Positions 1 to 8,123 of a stretch of 38,583 nucleotides of DNA are shown here, one piece after another. A program made the translations under genes and the position numbers. Every line of letters starts with the position of its first letter. The stretch's first letter is position 1. Source of the stretch: Streptomyces bobili (GTDB lineage Bacteria > Actinomycetota > Actinomycetes > Streptomycetales > Streptomycetaceae); assembly GCF_002154575.1 (NCBI RefSeq), contig NZ_MUBA01000119.1, forward strand, positions 226 to 38,808, read 5' to 3'. The notes under the pieces are model-generated. The model was not told where the DNA came from. It did not search any database and saw only the letters and a program-made list of their open reading frames with translations.

Positions 1-1
1 C

Positions 2-1264
2 CTGCCGGCCGTCGACGCCGTCGTCTTCGCCGACCGCACTGCCAGCGTCCGCCGCATCGTCCAAGCCCTCGGCCGCGCCCTGCGTAAACCTCCCACCCAG
101 GACACGAAGACCGCCAGCCTCGTCATCCCCGCCTACATCCCCCACGGCGCCGACCCCACCGACCTCCTCGGCACCCCCTACGAAGCCCTCTGGCTCGTCA
201 CCGCGGCCCTGCGCCACCACGACCAGACCATCGCGGCCCGGGCCCCCCGCACCACCGCCAAACACCGCCTGGAGCAAGGCACCCGCACGCTCGTCGCCCG
301 CCGCTTCCGCTTCGACTTCACCCTCGACCCCGACAGCATCGCCCGGGCCATGGACCTGATCGCCTGGCCCGCCGACAACGCAGCACTCTCGGCCCCGCGC
401 CGGGCAGGGCTGGCGGCCGCGACCCGCTTCCACGCCGAACACCACCACCTGCGCGTCCCCATCGACTACGAGGACGCCTACGGTTACCGGCTCGGCAGCT
501 TCATCGCCGGCCAGCGCACCGCCCGCAGACAAGGCCTCCTCACCGAGGACTGGACCGCCGAACTCGACGCGCTCGGCATGATCTGGGACGACCACGAAGC
601 AACCTGGCAGGGCCACCTCACCACCGTCACCGCCTTCCACACCGAGCACGGCCACCTCGCCATCCCTCTCCAACAGCCCGGCGGCCAGTTCCTCGTCAGC
701 CAACGGGCCCTCGCCCGCAACCACCGCCTCCACCCCGACCGACACGCCCAGCTCACCGCCCTGGACCCCCACTGGACCCTCCCGCACGGCCCCGACTGGC
801 ACCGCAAATACCACCTCCTGCGACGCCACATCGAAGCCGGCCACAGCCCCGCCACGCTGCGCCGCGACACGGTGATCGACGAGGTGAAGGTGGGAAGCTG
901 GCTGCACCGCCAGTTCTCCACCTGGAACCAGCTCGCCCCCGGGCAACGCGACCTCCTGGCCCGCCTGCGGCTGACCCCGAACGCCACCGCCCTGCCCCCT
1001 GCGAGGCGGATGAGCCCTCCCGCGGCGAAGCGGCCCCGCCGTTCCTTCGAGCAGACCGCGCAGATCCTCCGGATCTTCGTCGAGCACTGGAACCGCCCGC
1101 CAGGTGCCCGGGAATGGGTTGAGGTCGACGGAGAACGCGTCATGATCGGACCCTGGCTCTGCAAGACGCGTTCCAAAAAGAACGCCGGTCAACTCACCTC
1201 GGAACAAGATGACTTGATAGCAGAGATTCTCAAAGCGGACTGGGCTGCCTGTGAATCCGGGTAG
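2..1264 (+). CDS. Subtelomeric DEAD/DEAH-type helicase with helicase-associated repeats, C-terminal part (5' end outside window)
   Basis: The reading frame is open from base 2 to the TAG at 1262-1264, so about 420 residues of a longer protein are seen. Near the start, VDAVVFADRTASVRRIVQALGRALR resembles the C-terminal helicase core; QALGRALR matches motif VI (Q..GR..R). The rest carries repeated W/H-rich blocks of about 70 residues ending in patterns such as LDALGMIWDDHEATW and LDPHWTL, typical of helicase-associated (HA) domains. Such helicases are common in Streptomyces linear plasmids and near chromosome ends (TtrA-like). The N-terminal ATPase motifs lie upstream of the window. Together with the hairpin array at the other end, it points to a subtelomeric location. 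The family call is firm; a role in conjugal transfer or end maintenance is inference. Confidence 0.8.
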   Translation: MPAVDAVVFADRTASVRRIVQALGRALRKPPTQDTKTASLVIPAYIPHGADPTDLLGTPYEALWLVTAALRHHDQTIAARAPRTTAKHRLEQGTRTLVARRFRFDFTLDPDSIARAMDLIAWPADNAALSAPRRAGLAAATRFHAEHHHLRVPIDYEDAYGYRLGSFIAGQRTARRQGLLTEDWTAELDALGMIWDDHEATWQGHLTTVTAFHTEHGHLAIPLQQPGGQFLVSQRALARNHRLHPDRHAQLTALDPHWTLPHGPDWHRKYHLLRRHIEAGHSPATLRRDTVIDEVKVGSWLHRQFSTWNQLAPGQRDLLARLRLTPNATALPPARRMSPPAAKRPRRSFEQTAQILRIFVEHWNRPPGAREWVEVDGERVMIGPWLCKTRSKKNAGQLTSEQDDLIAEILKADWAACESG

Positions 1265-1803
1265 AGACCTCTTTTGGGTAACTGTCCCGCAGTCGGTGAA
1301 AGCGGTGGATGACCCGGCTGATCGAGGAGTTGGTGATCCACGTTCAGGCCGAAGGACCGCAGCTGACCGGCGCAGGTGGAGACAGCGCTCGAGTTCCTCG
1401 AACGACAGTGAGCATGGAGTGCCGTTGACGCCCGGGCCGAGGAGGCTGCCTCAGAGCCGTGATGCCTCTGGGCGAGCGGCTCGGGCGGCCCGGTCGGGGT
1501 TGCTGCCCGCAGGTCCGGCGATGACCAGACCGGTGTCCGGGTCGCCATACGCGATGTGTGTTTCTGGCTTGGCGAAGCCCCCGGCGACTGTGCGGGGCCG
1601 CTGGGCGGCGACGGCCCTCACCGTCGCCGCCCAATAGCCAAGGGCCTGAGCCACCCATGTGGGCAACTCCGCGGATGTCCCCGGTAGGCCGGGCGCGTGG
1701 CGAAGCTCGCGAAGTTCCGGGGAGCCCCGGATCTGCCACTCGGTCCCTGGCACGGAGCTGGGGGCCAGCCGCCGGAGACGGCCCACAGCGCCATCCAGGG
1801 AGG
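1265..1803. other. Gap with no assignable gene (one doubtful 111-aa ORF)
   Basis: No recognised gene lies between the helicase and the acyl-CoA ligase operon. The best candidate is a minus-strand frame at 1451-1786 (ATG start, 111 codons) with G/C-rich third positions and a stretch reading AQALGYWAATVRAVAAQ. It matches no family I know and has no convincing ribosome binding site. It may be a decayed gene. Confidence 0.3.
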
Positions 1804-3279
1804 TCAGGGCCGGGCAGAGACCTCAGTGTGGGCAGCGCGCAGCGAGACCTTGTCGATCTTGCCGACCGCGTTCTTCGCGATGGCTTCCACCACGAAGAAC
1901 GCGGTCGGGCGTTTGAAGCCGGTGAGGCTGCGCGCGCAGAGCTCCTGCAGTGCCGAGGGATCGACGGTCGAACCCGGTCGGGGCTGGACGTAGGCGACGA
2001 CGACTTCTCCCCATTTCTCGTCGGGGACGCCGATCACCGCGGCTTCGAGCACCGATGGGTCACCGACGAGGACGTCCTCGATCTCCTTGGGGTAGATGTT
2101 CTCCCCACCCCGGATGATCATGTCTTTCGAACGTCCGACCAGGGTCAGGTATCCGTCGGCGTCGAGCCGGCCCACGTCGCCGGTGCGCAGCCAGCCGTCG
2201 ACGAGGACTTTGGCTGTTTCTTCCGGGCGGCCGAGATAGCCCCGCATGACGTTGGGTCCCCGCACGACGACCTCTCCCTCCACGCCCGGCGGCACCTCGC
2301 TGCCGTCGGCGTCGACGATCCGGATCTCCTGGCCGGGGAAGGGGAGTCCCACGGTTCCGGCGCGTCGGGGGCCCGCAACAGGATTGATGGTGGACGCGCA
2401 GGTTCCCTCGGACAGCCCGTACCCCTCGACGAGCGGAAACCCGTAACGGGCCTCGAACCGGGTCAGCAGCTCGGCGGAGGCGGGTGCCGCGCCGCAGACT
2501 CCGAAGCGCAGGGACGAAGTGTCCGGGCGGACCTGCTCCGGGAGCGCCGCGAGCATGCTGTAGATCGTCGGCACGGCGCTGAAGAAGGTGGGGCGCTCGC
2601 GCTCGACGACGTCGAAGAAGGTCTCGGGATGGAACCGGTCGGCGATGGTGACGCTCGCGCCCGCCAGCAACGGGATGAGGGTGCTGACCACGATGCCGTT
2701 GACGTGGAAGAGCGGCAGGATCAGCAGGCACCGGTCGGCCGGCCCGACCTCCAGCGCCCGACGCCCCATGTCCGCCATGGCATCGATGTTGGCGTGATCG
2801 AGCATCACCCCTTTGGGAACCCCGGTCGTGCCGCTGGTGTAGATGAGCAGGGCCAGGGCGGACGGGTCCGGAAGGGGGGCCTCATCCGGCTCCGCCGCTG
2901 CGTCGTCGCGCAGTTCGCCGACGGCGAGAACGGCAGTCCCGTGCGCCACGGCGGTCTCACCGTCCTCGCTCACCAGGAGGCGTGCGCCGGAGTCTGTGAG
3001 CTGTCGGGCCACTTCGACGTCGGTCATGCTCGGATTGACCGGCGTGATGGTGGCGCCGAGCCGCCAGGCGGCGAACAGCAGGAGCACGAACTCGACGCGG
3101 TTGGTCAGCCTGAGGGCCACGACGTCGCCGGGGCCGACCCCGAGATCCTGGAGGTGACGTGACGCCGCCTGGACGCGACGCAGCAACTGGACGTTGGTGA
3201 GGGCCTGGCGGCCGTCCGAGACCGCGGCCCCATCAGGGTCGAGGGCCGCGCGGCGGTCGGGCAGAGATGCGAAATTCAT
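1804..3279 (-). CDS. AMP-forming acyl-CoA synthetase (fatty-acid/aryl-acid CoA ligase family)
   Basis: It activates a carboxylic acid to its acyl-CoA through an acyl-adenylate, in the cytoplasm. The P-loop-like AMP motif YTSGTTGVPKG lies around residue 150, the VEGYGLSEG motif around 310, and the C-terminal hinge YLTLVGRSKDMIIRGGENIYPKEIE around 400. The catalytic lysine is in KNAVGKIDK near the C-terminus. About 491 residues is normal for the family. I chose the ATG at 3279 because the protein then begins MNFASLPDRRAALDPDG like its relatives; an in-frame ATG at 3312 would leave a 4-base gap to the upstream gene and is also possible. It is the last gene of a leftward three-gene operon after a crotonase and a hydrolase. 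The acid substrate cannot be predicted. Confidence 0.9.
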   Translation of the reverse strand: MNFASLPDRRAALDPDGAAVSDGRQALTNVQLLRRVQAASRHLQDLGVGPGDVVALRLTNRVEFVLLLFAAWRLGATITPVNPSMTDVEVARQLTDSGARLLVSEDGETAVAHGTAVLAVGELRDDAAAEPDEAPLPDPSALALLIYTSGTTGVPKGVMLDHANIDAMADMGRRALEVGPADRCLLILPLFHVNGIVVSTLIPLLAGASVTIADRFHPETFFDVVERERPTFFSAVPTIYSMLAALPEQVRPDTSSLRFGVCGAAPASAELLTRFEARYGFPLVEGYGLSEGTCASTINPVAGPRRAGTVGLPFPGQEIRIVDADGSEVPPGVEGEVVVRGPNVMRGYLGRPEETAKVLVDGWLRTGDVGRLDADGYLTLVGRSKDMIIRGGENIYPKEIEDVLVGDPSVLEAAVIGVPDEKWGEVVVAYVQPRPGSTVDPSALQELCARSLTGFKRPTAFFVVEAIAKNAVGKIDKVSLRAAHTEVSARP

Positions 3280-3316
3280 GGCGAGGGCGTACCTGTCTCG
3301 GTGTGATGCCATCCGG

Positions 3317-4240
3317 TCACGCAGCTGACGCGGCGGCTGCCGGGTTCAGCTGGCGGGTGAGGAACTCGATCTGGTCGCGCACCAGTACTTCGAAGGTCTC
3401 GCCGGTGTAGAAGTCGAAGTGGCCGGCGTCGTACCTCTTGATCTCTCCCTTGGGTGCGGTGCGCGCGTAGCGGAGGGTCTGGGCGGGAGGCGTGACGGAG
3501 TCGGTGTCGCTGACGCAGAAGAGGATCGGCATGGCGATCTTCTTGGCCGCGCGCCCGGGCCGGTAGGCGAGGATGGTCGGGATGACCCTCGCCGCCACCT
3601 CGTTGCGGAACGTCGTTCCCGCGGGCTGGAGCGCCTGGTATCCGGGCAGGGCGTCCGGGGCGTTCATGAGGGCCGGTGTGCCGGGGGCGGCGGCGATGGG
3701 AACCATCACGGGCGGCTTTCCGCGGCCTCTGGCCGCCAGGTCGCGGGCGACCACGGGGAGGACCTTGAGCGAGGCGGCAGGGCCGAGCGCGAGCGCGGAG
3801 GCGAGGCCGTCGGTGAAGGGGCACTGCGCCACGGCCGCGCGCAGTTCGGGGTGGCGGGAGGCGACGGTGATGGCATGGCCGCCGCCGAACGAGCTGCCCC
3901 ATACGGCGATGCGGGTGCGGTCGAGGTCCGTGCGTGCCTTGACATAGGCGATGGCGGCGTCCCAGTCGGTGAGCTGACGCTTGATCGACAGGAGTTGGCG
4001 AGGGTGGCCGCCGCTGTCGCCGAAGTGCCGGTAGGTGAAGGCCACCGCGGCGATGCCGGCCTGCGCGAAGCGCTCGGCGAAGGCGTCCAGGCGCATCTCG
4101 CGGACGGCGCCGAGGCCGTGCCCGAGGATGACGACGGGCGGAGACGTGACGCCCGTGGGGAGGTAGAGCCAGCCGGCGCAGGTGCTGTCGCCGGAAGGGA
4201 ACGTGATGTCGTGACGGGTGAAGGACTGCTGAGTGGTCAT
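3317..4240 (-). CDS. Alpha/beta hydrolase (dienelactone-hydrolase/YcjY-like)
   Basis: A 307-residue cytoplasmic alpha/beta hydrolase. The nucleophile elbow is WGSSFGGGH (G-x-S-x-G, near residue 117), the likely acid is the aspartate in CVSDTDSVTPP, and the base is the histidine in YDAGHFDFY. The oxyanion region reads ILGHGLGAVREMR. This layout is typical of esterases and peptidase-like hydrolases of the DLH/YcjY type. The gene starts 7 bases after the crotonase stop and ends just before the CoA ligase, so it is the middle gene of one operon. Within the operon it could release an acid from an ester or lactone for the ligase; that role is inference. Confidence 0.88.
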   Translation of the reverse strand: MTTQQSFTRHDITFPSGDSTCAGWLYLPTGVTSPPVVILGHGLGAVREMRLDAFAERFAQAGIAAVAFTYRHFGDSGGHPRQLLSIKRQLTDWDAAIAYVKARTDLDRTRIAVWGSSFGGGHAITVASRHPELRAAVAQCPFTDGLASALALGPAASLKVLPVVARDLAARGRGKPPVMVPIAAAPGTPALMNAPDALPGYQALQPAGTTFRNEVAARVIPTILAYRPGRAAKKIAMPILFCVSDTDSVTPPAQTLRYARTAPKGEIKRYDAGHFDFYTGETFEVLVRDQIEFLTRQLNPAAAASAA

Positions 4241-4247
4241 CGTCGGT

Positions 4248-5216
4248 TCACCGCCCGTCCGTCGGGCGACGGCCCGGCACGCTGCCCGACGCGAGGGCCC
4301 GGGCGTAGGTGCCCGGTGTGTAGAGCGGGAGTTCGCCGGTGGCGTCGGTAGTGGCCTGGTAGTCGAGCATCAGCCTCTGGCCTTCCTTCGACATGACCTG
4401 GGTGAAGAACTCGGCGCGTTCGACGTGCAGGCCGTCCTCCAGTGACATCGAGCCGCCGAAGTACACCGACCTCTTGGCGGCCGCGACCGACCCCTTCGAC
4501 CGCTTCCCGAAGTGCTCGGCGAGTTCGACCGCCTGCGCGACCACCTTGTCCTGCGCGACGACCTTGTCCACCGCCCCGTTGGCGAGAGCTTCCGCGGGCG
4601 TGAACGGCTTGCCTTCGAGGATCGCGGCCAGGGACCGGTGGGTGCCGATCAGGCGGGTCAGCCGCTGGGTGCCGCCACCGCCCGGGATGATGCCGAGGAG
4701 GATCTCCGGCTGGCCGATGAAGAAGTCCCCGTCGGCCATGACCCGCAGATCGCACGCCCAGGCGAACTCCGCACCGAGGCCGAGAGCCGAACCGTTGAGG
4801 GCGGCGACGTAGAGCACGCCGCTGGCGTTCATCCGCAGGAAGGTCGTGTGCAGACGTTCCAACTGCAGGGCCCCGCGCATCGGGGTCCTGCGCATCACGG
4901 GCCCGAGGAGGCGGGAGCGGTCCACGCGCTTGGCCATGCGTACGACGGCCGCGGCACCGCGCCGGCCAACCGTGGGGCTCGCGGCGCCCTCCTCCTGCAG
5001 CCACCGGACCGCGGCATGGCTGACGAACCGCTCGGGATGCGCCCCGGTGAAGACGACGGCACGGATGTTCGAATCACCGTCGGCCCGGGCCACCAGCTTG
5101 TCCAGCTGACGGGCGATGTCGAGGCCGAACTCCTGGTGCGGGCCGCCGTCGACCCGGACGATCAGGACGGCCCCGCGATCTTCGACCGTCAGACGGCCCT
5201 TGTCTTTGTACGGCAT
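4248..5216 (-). CDS. Enoyl-CoA hydratase/isomerase-family protein, one catalytic Glu apparently missing
   Basis: A crotonase-fold protein of 322 residues, longer than the usual ~260 because of extra N-terminal and C-terminal segments. The CoA and oxyanion-hole regions are visible (ALNGSALGLGAEFAWACDL and IGQPEILLGIIPGGGGTQRL). The glutamate in QPEILLG corresponds to the first catalytic Glu of rat hydratase (E144). The second (E164) should fall in THRSLAAILEG, where I see alanine instead, so it may be an isomerase, hydrolase or other crotonase rather than a standard hydratase. An in-frame 18-base tandem duplication gives DKVVAQDKVVAQ. The ATG at 5216 has GGGAG upstream. It is the first gene of the leftward operon with the hydrolase and CoA ligase. 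Confidence 0.88.
   Translation of the reverse strand: MPYKDKGRLTVEDRGAVLIVRVDGGPHQEFGLDIARQLDKLVARADGDSNIRAVVFTGAHPERFVSHAAVRWLQEEGAASPTVGRRGAAAVVRMAKRVDRSRLLGPVMRRTPMRGALQLERLHTTFLRMNASGVLYVAALNGSALGLGAEFAWACDLRVMADGDFFIGQPEILLGIIPGGGGTQRLTRLIGTHRSLAAILEGKPFTPAEALANGAVDKVVAQDKVVAQAVELAEHFGKRSKGSVAAAKRSVYFGGSMSLEDGLHVERAEFFTQVMSKEGQRLMLDYQATTDATGELPLYTPGTYARALASGSVPGRRPTDGR
4532..4567 (-). repeat. 18-bp tandem duplication inside the crotonase gene
   Basis: Bases 4532-4549 and 4550-4567 differ at one position and encode DKVVAQ twice in the crotonase. The frame is preserved, so this is a recent in-frame slippage or duplication. Confidence 0.85.
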
Positions 5217-5357
5217 GGGTTCTGCTCCCGTGCTGAGTTCGTGGGGTGGGACAGTGCGTGAGGACGGCCGCGGATGCGTGTCGCAGCGATGAGGTCGGGT
5301 TCGCCCCGAACACGCTGTGCCCGCACGGGCGGCAGGAGACTGGACCAGCGCGCGATG

Positions 5358-5379
5358 ACGTGTCCGAAGGCGGACACGT
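5358..5379. promoter_or_regulatory. Inverted repeat in the divergent promoter region (9-bp arms)
   Basis: ACGTGTCCG and CGGACACGT are separated by AAGG in the 262-base gap between the crotonase operon and the divergent TetR gene. It could be an operator for the operon or a hairpin in its leader. No other copy was noticed in the window. Confidence 0.4.
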
Positions 5380-5432
5380 GTATCCGAGGCGGCACGTCAC
5401 ATGCGATGTGTACTATTGCCGCGAAGAATTAC

Positions 5433-5445
5433 ATAACCAAGTTAT
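5433..5445. promoter_or_regulatory. Putative TetR operator ATAAC-N3-GTTAT (copy 1)
   Basis: ATAAC-CAA-GTTAT lies 34-46 bases upstream of the TetR ATG at 5479, in the divergent region shared with the crotonase operon. The same palindrome with the same extended flanks (ACATAAC, GTTATT) recurs at 7103-7115 before the SDR. The shared position suggests the neighbouring TetR protein binds both; the assignment is inferred. Confidence 0.6.
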
Positions 5446-5478
5446 TTCTGGTGTGTCAACGGTGGAGGCGTACGGAAC

Positions 5479-6162
5479 ATGGCAGGGCGGGCGAGGCTCG
5501 AAGACGCACCGGAACGACTCGTGCAGGCGGCCATCGGCCTGCTGGCCGAGCAGGGTCCGTCGGCTGTGAAGGCGCGCACGGTGGCCTCCGCGAGCGGACT
5601 GTCGACGATGGTGGTCTACAGCCACTTCGGCGGGATCCCCGAACTGATGAGCGCTGTAGCCGACCACGGGTTCAAGGAACTCGGCGCAGCGTTCACCCGG
5701 GTACCGGTGACGGAGGACCCGATCGCGGATCTCTTCGCCATGGCCCTGACCTGCCGTCGGCAGGCCCGCGAGAACCCTCACCTCTACGACCTGATGTTCG
5801 GCCTGTCCACCCGTGCGACCTACCGGCCCCTGTCGGATGCGGACCTTCGCCTGAGCGGGCATTCCCCGGCCTTTCGGGAAGCCCACGCCCATGTCACCGC
5901 GGCATGCGAACGGCTCGTGCACTCCGGCAGGGTCGAGCGGCAGGAACCCGAAGCCATCGCCGCCCAGCTGTGGAGCTATGTGCACGGTTACATCACCCTC
6001 GAACTGGCTGAACACTTCGTCGAGTTCGACGACGCCGTGGCGCAGGTCCTCCTGCAGATGGGTGTGAACTTCTCCGTCGGGCTGGGTGACCAGCGGGAAC
6101 GGGCCGAAGCCTCCCACGAGGCCGGCGCGCGCCTGTACGACTCGATCGTCCAAGGCCGCTGA
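5479..6162 (+). CDS. TetR/AcrR-family transcriptional regulator
   Basis: A 227-residue regulator. The N-terminal helix-turn-helix is clear around residues 12-55: RLVQAAIGLLAEQGPSAVKA followed by the recognition-helix segment LSTMVVYSHFGG. The C-terminal ligand domain has the WSYVHGYITLEL pattern seen in TetR proteins with the WHG-type C-terminal domain. The ATG at 5479 has GGAGG about 10 bases upstream. It is divergent from the crotonase/hydrolase/CoA-ligase operon and convergent with the SDR at 6197. The matching palindromes at 5433 and 7103 make these two transcription units, plus itself, its likely regulon. It would be expected to repress and to be released by an acyl-CoA or substrate, but no ligand can be read. 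Confidence 0.9.
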   Translation: MAGRARLEDAPERLVQAAIGLLAEQGPSAVKARTVASASGLSTMVVYSHFGGIPELMSAVADHGFKELGAAFTRVPVTEDPIADLFAMALTCRRQARENPHLYDLMFGLSTRATYRPLSDADLRLSGHSPAFREAHAHVTAACERLVHSGRVERQEPEAIAAQLWSYVHGYITLELAEHFVEFDDAVAQVLLQMGVNFSVGLGDQRERAEASHEAGARLYDSIVQGR

Positions 6163-6196
6163 GAAGCCGGGCGGTTGGGCGCTGCCCCGTGCGCGG

Positions 6197-7093
6197 CTAG
6201 GACGCCCTGGTCTTTGCGGCAGGGGCATCTGTGCCAGGCGTGAGTTGGTCCTGCCTCCCCAGCGCCGCGACCTCCCGTTCGAGGGACGGCACCGCCCGGG
6301 CCGCGAAGCGCCTCGCCCAGGGCCAGGCCAGCGGTGAATTCAGCACCGCCTTGGCCCAGTTGGCCACGGCGACCGCACGCGGGACGTACACGCGGCTGCG
6401 CCGGCGCACGAGCCCGTCGACGATCGCGGCGGCCGCCCGGTCGGAGCTCGTGGTGACATTGCCCGGATAGGGAAGCCGCGCGCGCAGGTCCTGGAACGAG
6501 GGGAGGTCCGCCTCGGCGCCTCGCACGAGGTCCGTGTCGATCCAGGAGGGGTGCACCACGCCGACCGTGACTCCGAGGTGGGCCACCTCCTGCCGGTAGG
6601 TCAGGGCGAGCAGCTCGGCCCCGGCCTTGCTCGCGCCGTAGGAGGCCATCGCGGCCAGCGGCATGAACGACAGCGCGGACGCCACGACCAGCACGTGGCC
6701 CCGGCTGCGTTCCAGGTGCGGCGTCGCGTACTTGAGGGTGCGGAACACACCGTTCAGGTTGATGTCCAGGACCCGCTCGAACGACGCCTCGTCCGTCTGC
6801 CGCACCGTCCCGTACGCCACGACGCCGGCATTGGCGACCACGAGGTCGATGCCGCCCATGACCTCCGCGGCCTCGTCGAGCGCCGATCGCAGAGCGGCCC
6901 CGTCGCGCACATCAGCCTCACGCCACGAAGCGGCAGGACCCAGCTCGTCGGCAAGAGCCCGCAACCGATCCGCTTCGAGGCCGATCACGGTCACCCGGGC
7001 CCCGCGGGCGGCGGCCAGGCGGGCCACCTTCTCCCCGATACCGCGTGCCGCACCGGTGACAACCAGCCTTCTGCCCAGCAAGTCACGTTTCAT
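6197..7093 (-). CDS. Short-chain dehydrogenase/reductase
   Basis: A 298-residue classical SDR. The nucleotide motif is TGAARGIG (residues ~14-21), followed by VVANAGVVAYG, the catalytic serine in VVASALSF and the YxxxK motif in SYGASKAGAELL. The extra ~45 residues at the C-terminus, with VPRAVAVANWAKAVLNSPLAWPWARR, are common in actinobacterial SDRs that may lie at the membrane surface. It is convergent with the TetR gene. The operator at 7103-7115 begins only 10 bases upstream of the ATG at 7093, and no ribosome binding site is evident, so the leader is very short or absent. The substrate is unknown; oxidation of a secondary alcohol or reduction of a ketone is expected. Confidence 0.9.
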   Translation of the reverse strand: MKRDLLGRRLVVTGAARGIGEKVARLAAARGARVTVIGLEADRLRALADELGPAASWREADVRDGAALRSALDEAAEVMGGIDLVVANAGVVAYGTVRQTDEASFERVLDINLNGVFRTLKYATPHLERSRGHVLVVASALSFMPLAAMASYGASKAGAELLALTYRQEVAHLGVTVGVVHPSWIDTDLVRGAEADLPSFQDLRARLPYPGNVTTSSDRAAAAIVDGLVRRRSRVYVPRAVAVANWAKAVLNSPLAWPWARRFAARAVPSLEREVAALGRQDQLTPGTDAPAAKTRAS

Positions 7094-7102
7094 GGCGGCA
7101 AC

Positions 7103-7115
7103 ATAACTTCGTTAT
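7103..7115. promoter_or_regulatory. Putative TetR operator ATAAC-N3-GTTAT (copy 2)
   Basis: ATAAC-TTC-GTTAT sits 10-22 bases upstream of the SDR ATG at 7093. It matches copy 1 at 5433-5445 in both arms and in the immediate flanks, suggesting control of this SDR by the TetR protein encoded at 5479. Confidence 0.6.
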
Positions 7116-7164
7116 TGATGTAACGCAAGAGACCGCGCACCTGGCTGCTGCTCGGTTACCTACG

Positions 7165-7255
7165 CCCGGACCGGTCGCCGCCTTCGGCCTCGGCACCCTC
7201 AGGACAGGCGCGGTGCCGCCGAGGCCGGAGTACGCGAAGTCGACGCGGCTGGCCG
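7165..7255 (+). pseudogene. Remnant duplicating the 3' end of the saccharopine-dehydrogenase-like gene
   Basis: Bases 7171-7242 closely match 20967-21035, the last part of the saccharopine-dehydrogenase-like gene. Both encode VAAFGL(D/G)TLR. Relative to the intact gene there is a net 5-base insertion after CTCAGG that shifts the frame, and nothing upstream continues the gene. It is a copied or left-over gene end in the 385-base gap between the SDR and MarR genes; the rest of that gap shows no gene. Confidence 0.65.
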
Positions 7256-7478
7256 TCGGTGACGGCTGCATGCGCCTACGACGTGGCAACGGGGCGCTGA
7301 AGCCTGTGAGGTCGTCGCCGTCGTGACGACCTGTAAGCAGGCAGACTGCCTCGAAGCCGCCGACGACCGCGAAGGCGAGCGGCCTCGAATCAGTGGACCG
7401 GGGCGGCTGACTGGCCATGCAGCCCGGCCGTCACAGCCGAGGCGTATCGCCCCGGACTGTCGAGATCTCCTACTGCTG

Positions 7479-7973
7479 TTAAGCCCTTTTCGCGCCGCTC
7501 TGCTCGCGGACGGCATCGAACATGGCGGTGAGAGCGGGACTCCCGGCGAGGCCGCCCAGCAGGGCGTGGAGCGAGTGCCGTTCAGTGGTGCCCAGGTCGG
7601 CGAGGATTTCGCTGTCGAGACCGACGAGTGTGCGGTTGAGGTCGGCCAGGACCTTGCGCCCGGCGTCGGTGATGTCGACGGCGTACCGGCGTCGGTCCTG
7701 CGGATCGCGTGTCCGCTCGGCGTACCCGGCCCGCTCCAGGTCGTCCAGACTCGTCACCATCGTCGCCGGGTCGATGCGCAGGAACGAGCCGAGCGCCAGT
7801 TGCGGCATGGCGCCGTTGTCGGCCAGGGCCTGCAGGACGCTGTAGTGGCGCACGCGCAGGCCGGTTCCGCTGATGCCGTCTTCGGCGATCCTGAATGCCA
7901 CCTGTCCGAGTTTGACCAGCAGGCAGATGGTGTGTTCGGCCACGGTCCCCGGTACCAGCGGAGCCTCGGACAT
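7479..7973 (-). CDS. MarR-family transcriptional regulator
   Basis: A 164-residue winged-helix regulator. The segment VRHYSVLQALADNGAMPQLALGSFLRIDPATMVTSLDDLERAGYAERTRDPQDRRRYAVDITDAGR shows the helix-turn-helix and the wing motif DPxDRRRYAV, standard for MarR proteins. It lies downstream of the acyl-CoA dehydrogenase on the same strand, 150 bases away. MarR proteins commonly regulate neighbouring catabolic genes in response to aromatic or CoA ligands. The acyl-CoA dehydrogenase and the divergent HSDL2-like SDR, whose shared promoter is rich in palindromes, are the natural targets; this is inference. Confidence 0.88.
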   Translation of the reverse strand: MSEAPLVPGTVAEHTICLLVKLGQVAFRIAEDGISGTGLRVRHYSVLQALADNGAMPQLALGSFLRIDPATMVTSLDDLERAGYAERTRDPQDRRRYAVDITDAGRKVLADLNRTLVGLDSEILADLGTTERHSLHALLGGLAGSPALTAMFDAVREQSGAKRA

Positions 7974-8123
7974 CGTTTATCCCGCCTATGGTTAGCCCTG
8001 CGTATCGTCTGGCTCCATCGTACGAGAAGGGCTGAGGCGGCCGGACCCATGAGGTGACCGGACCGGGGCAGCGATCTCGGTGCGCTGAATCGGGGCTCGA
8101 GGGGCAGGGAATGCGCGGGGCCG

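Noticed and set aside
1265..1450. Possible Tn3-type transposase trace (text resembling SFEELER in a minus frame)
   Set aside because: Only a few residues fit and no inverted repeats or further transposase motifs were found.
1558..3162. Long plus-strand ORF (534 codons) opposite the acyl-CoA synthetase
   Set aside because: Antisense shadow of a clear enzyme gene; translation is low-complexity, rich in D/G/R, and has no family motif.
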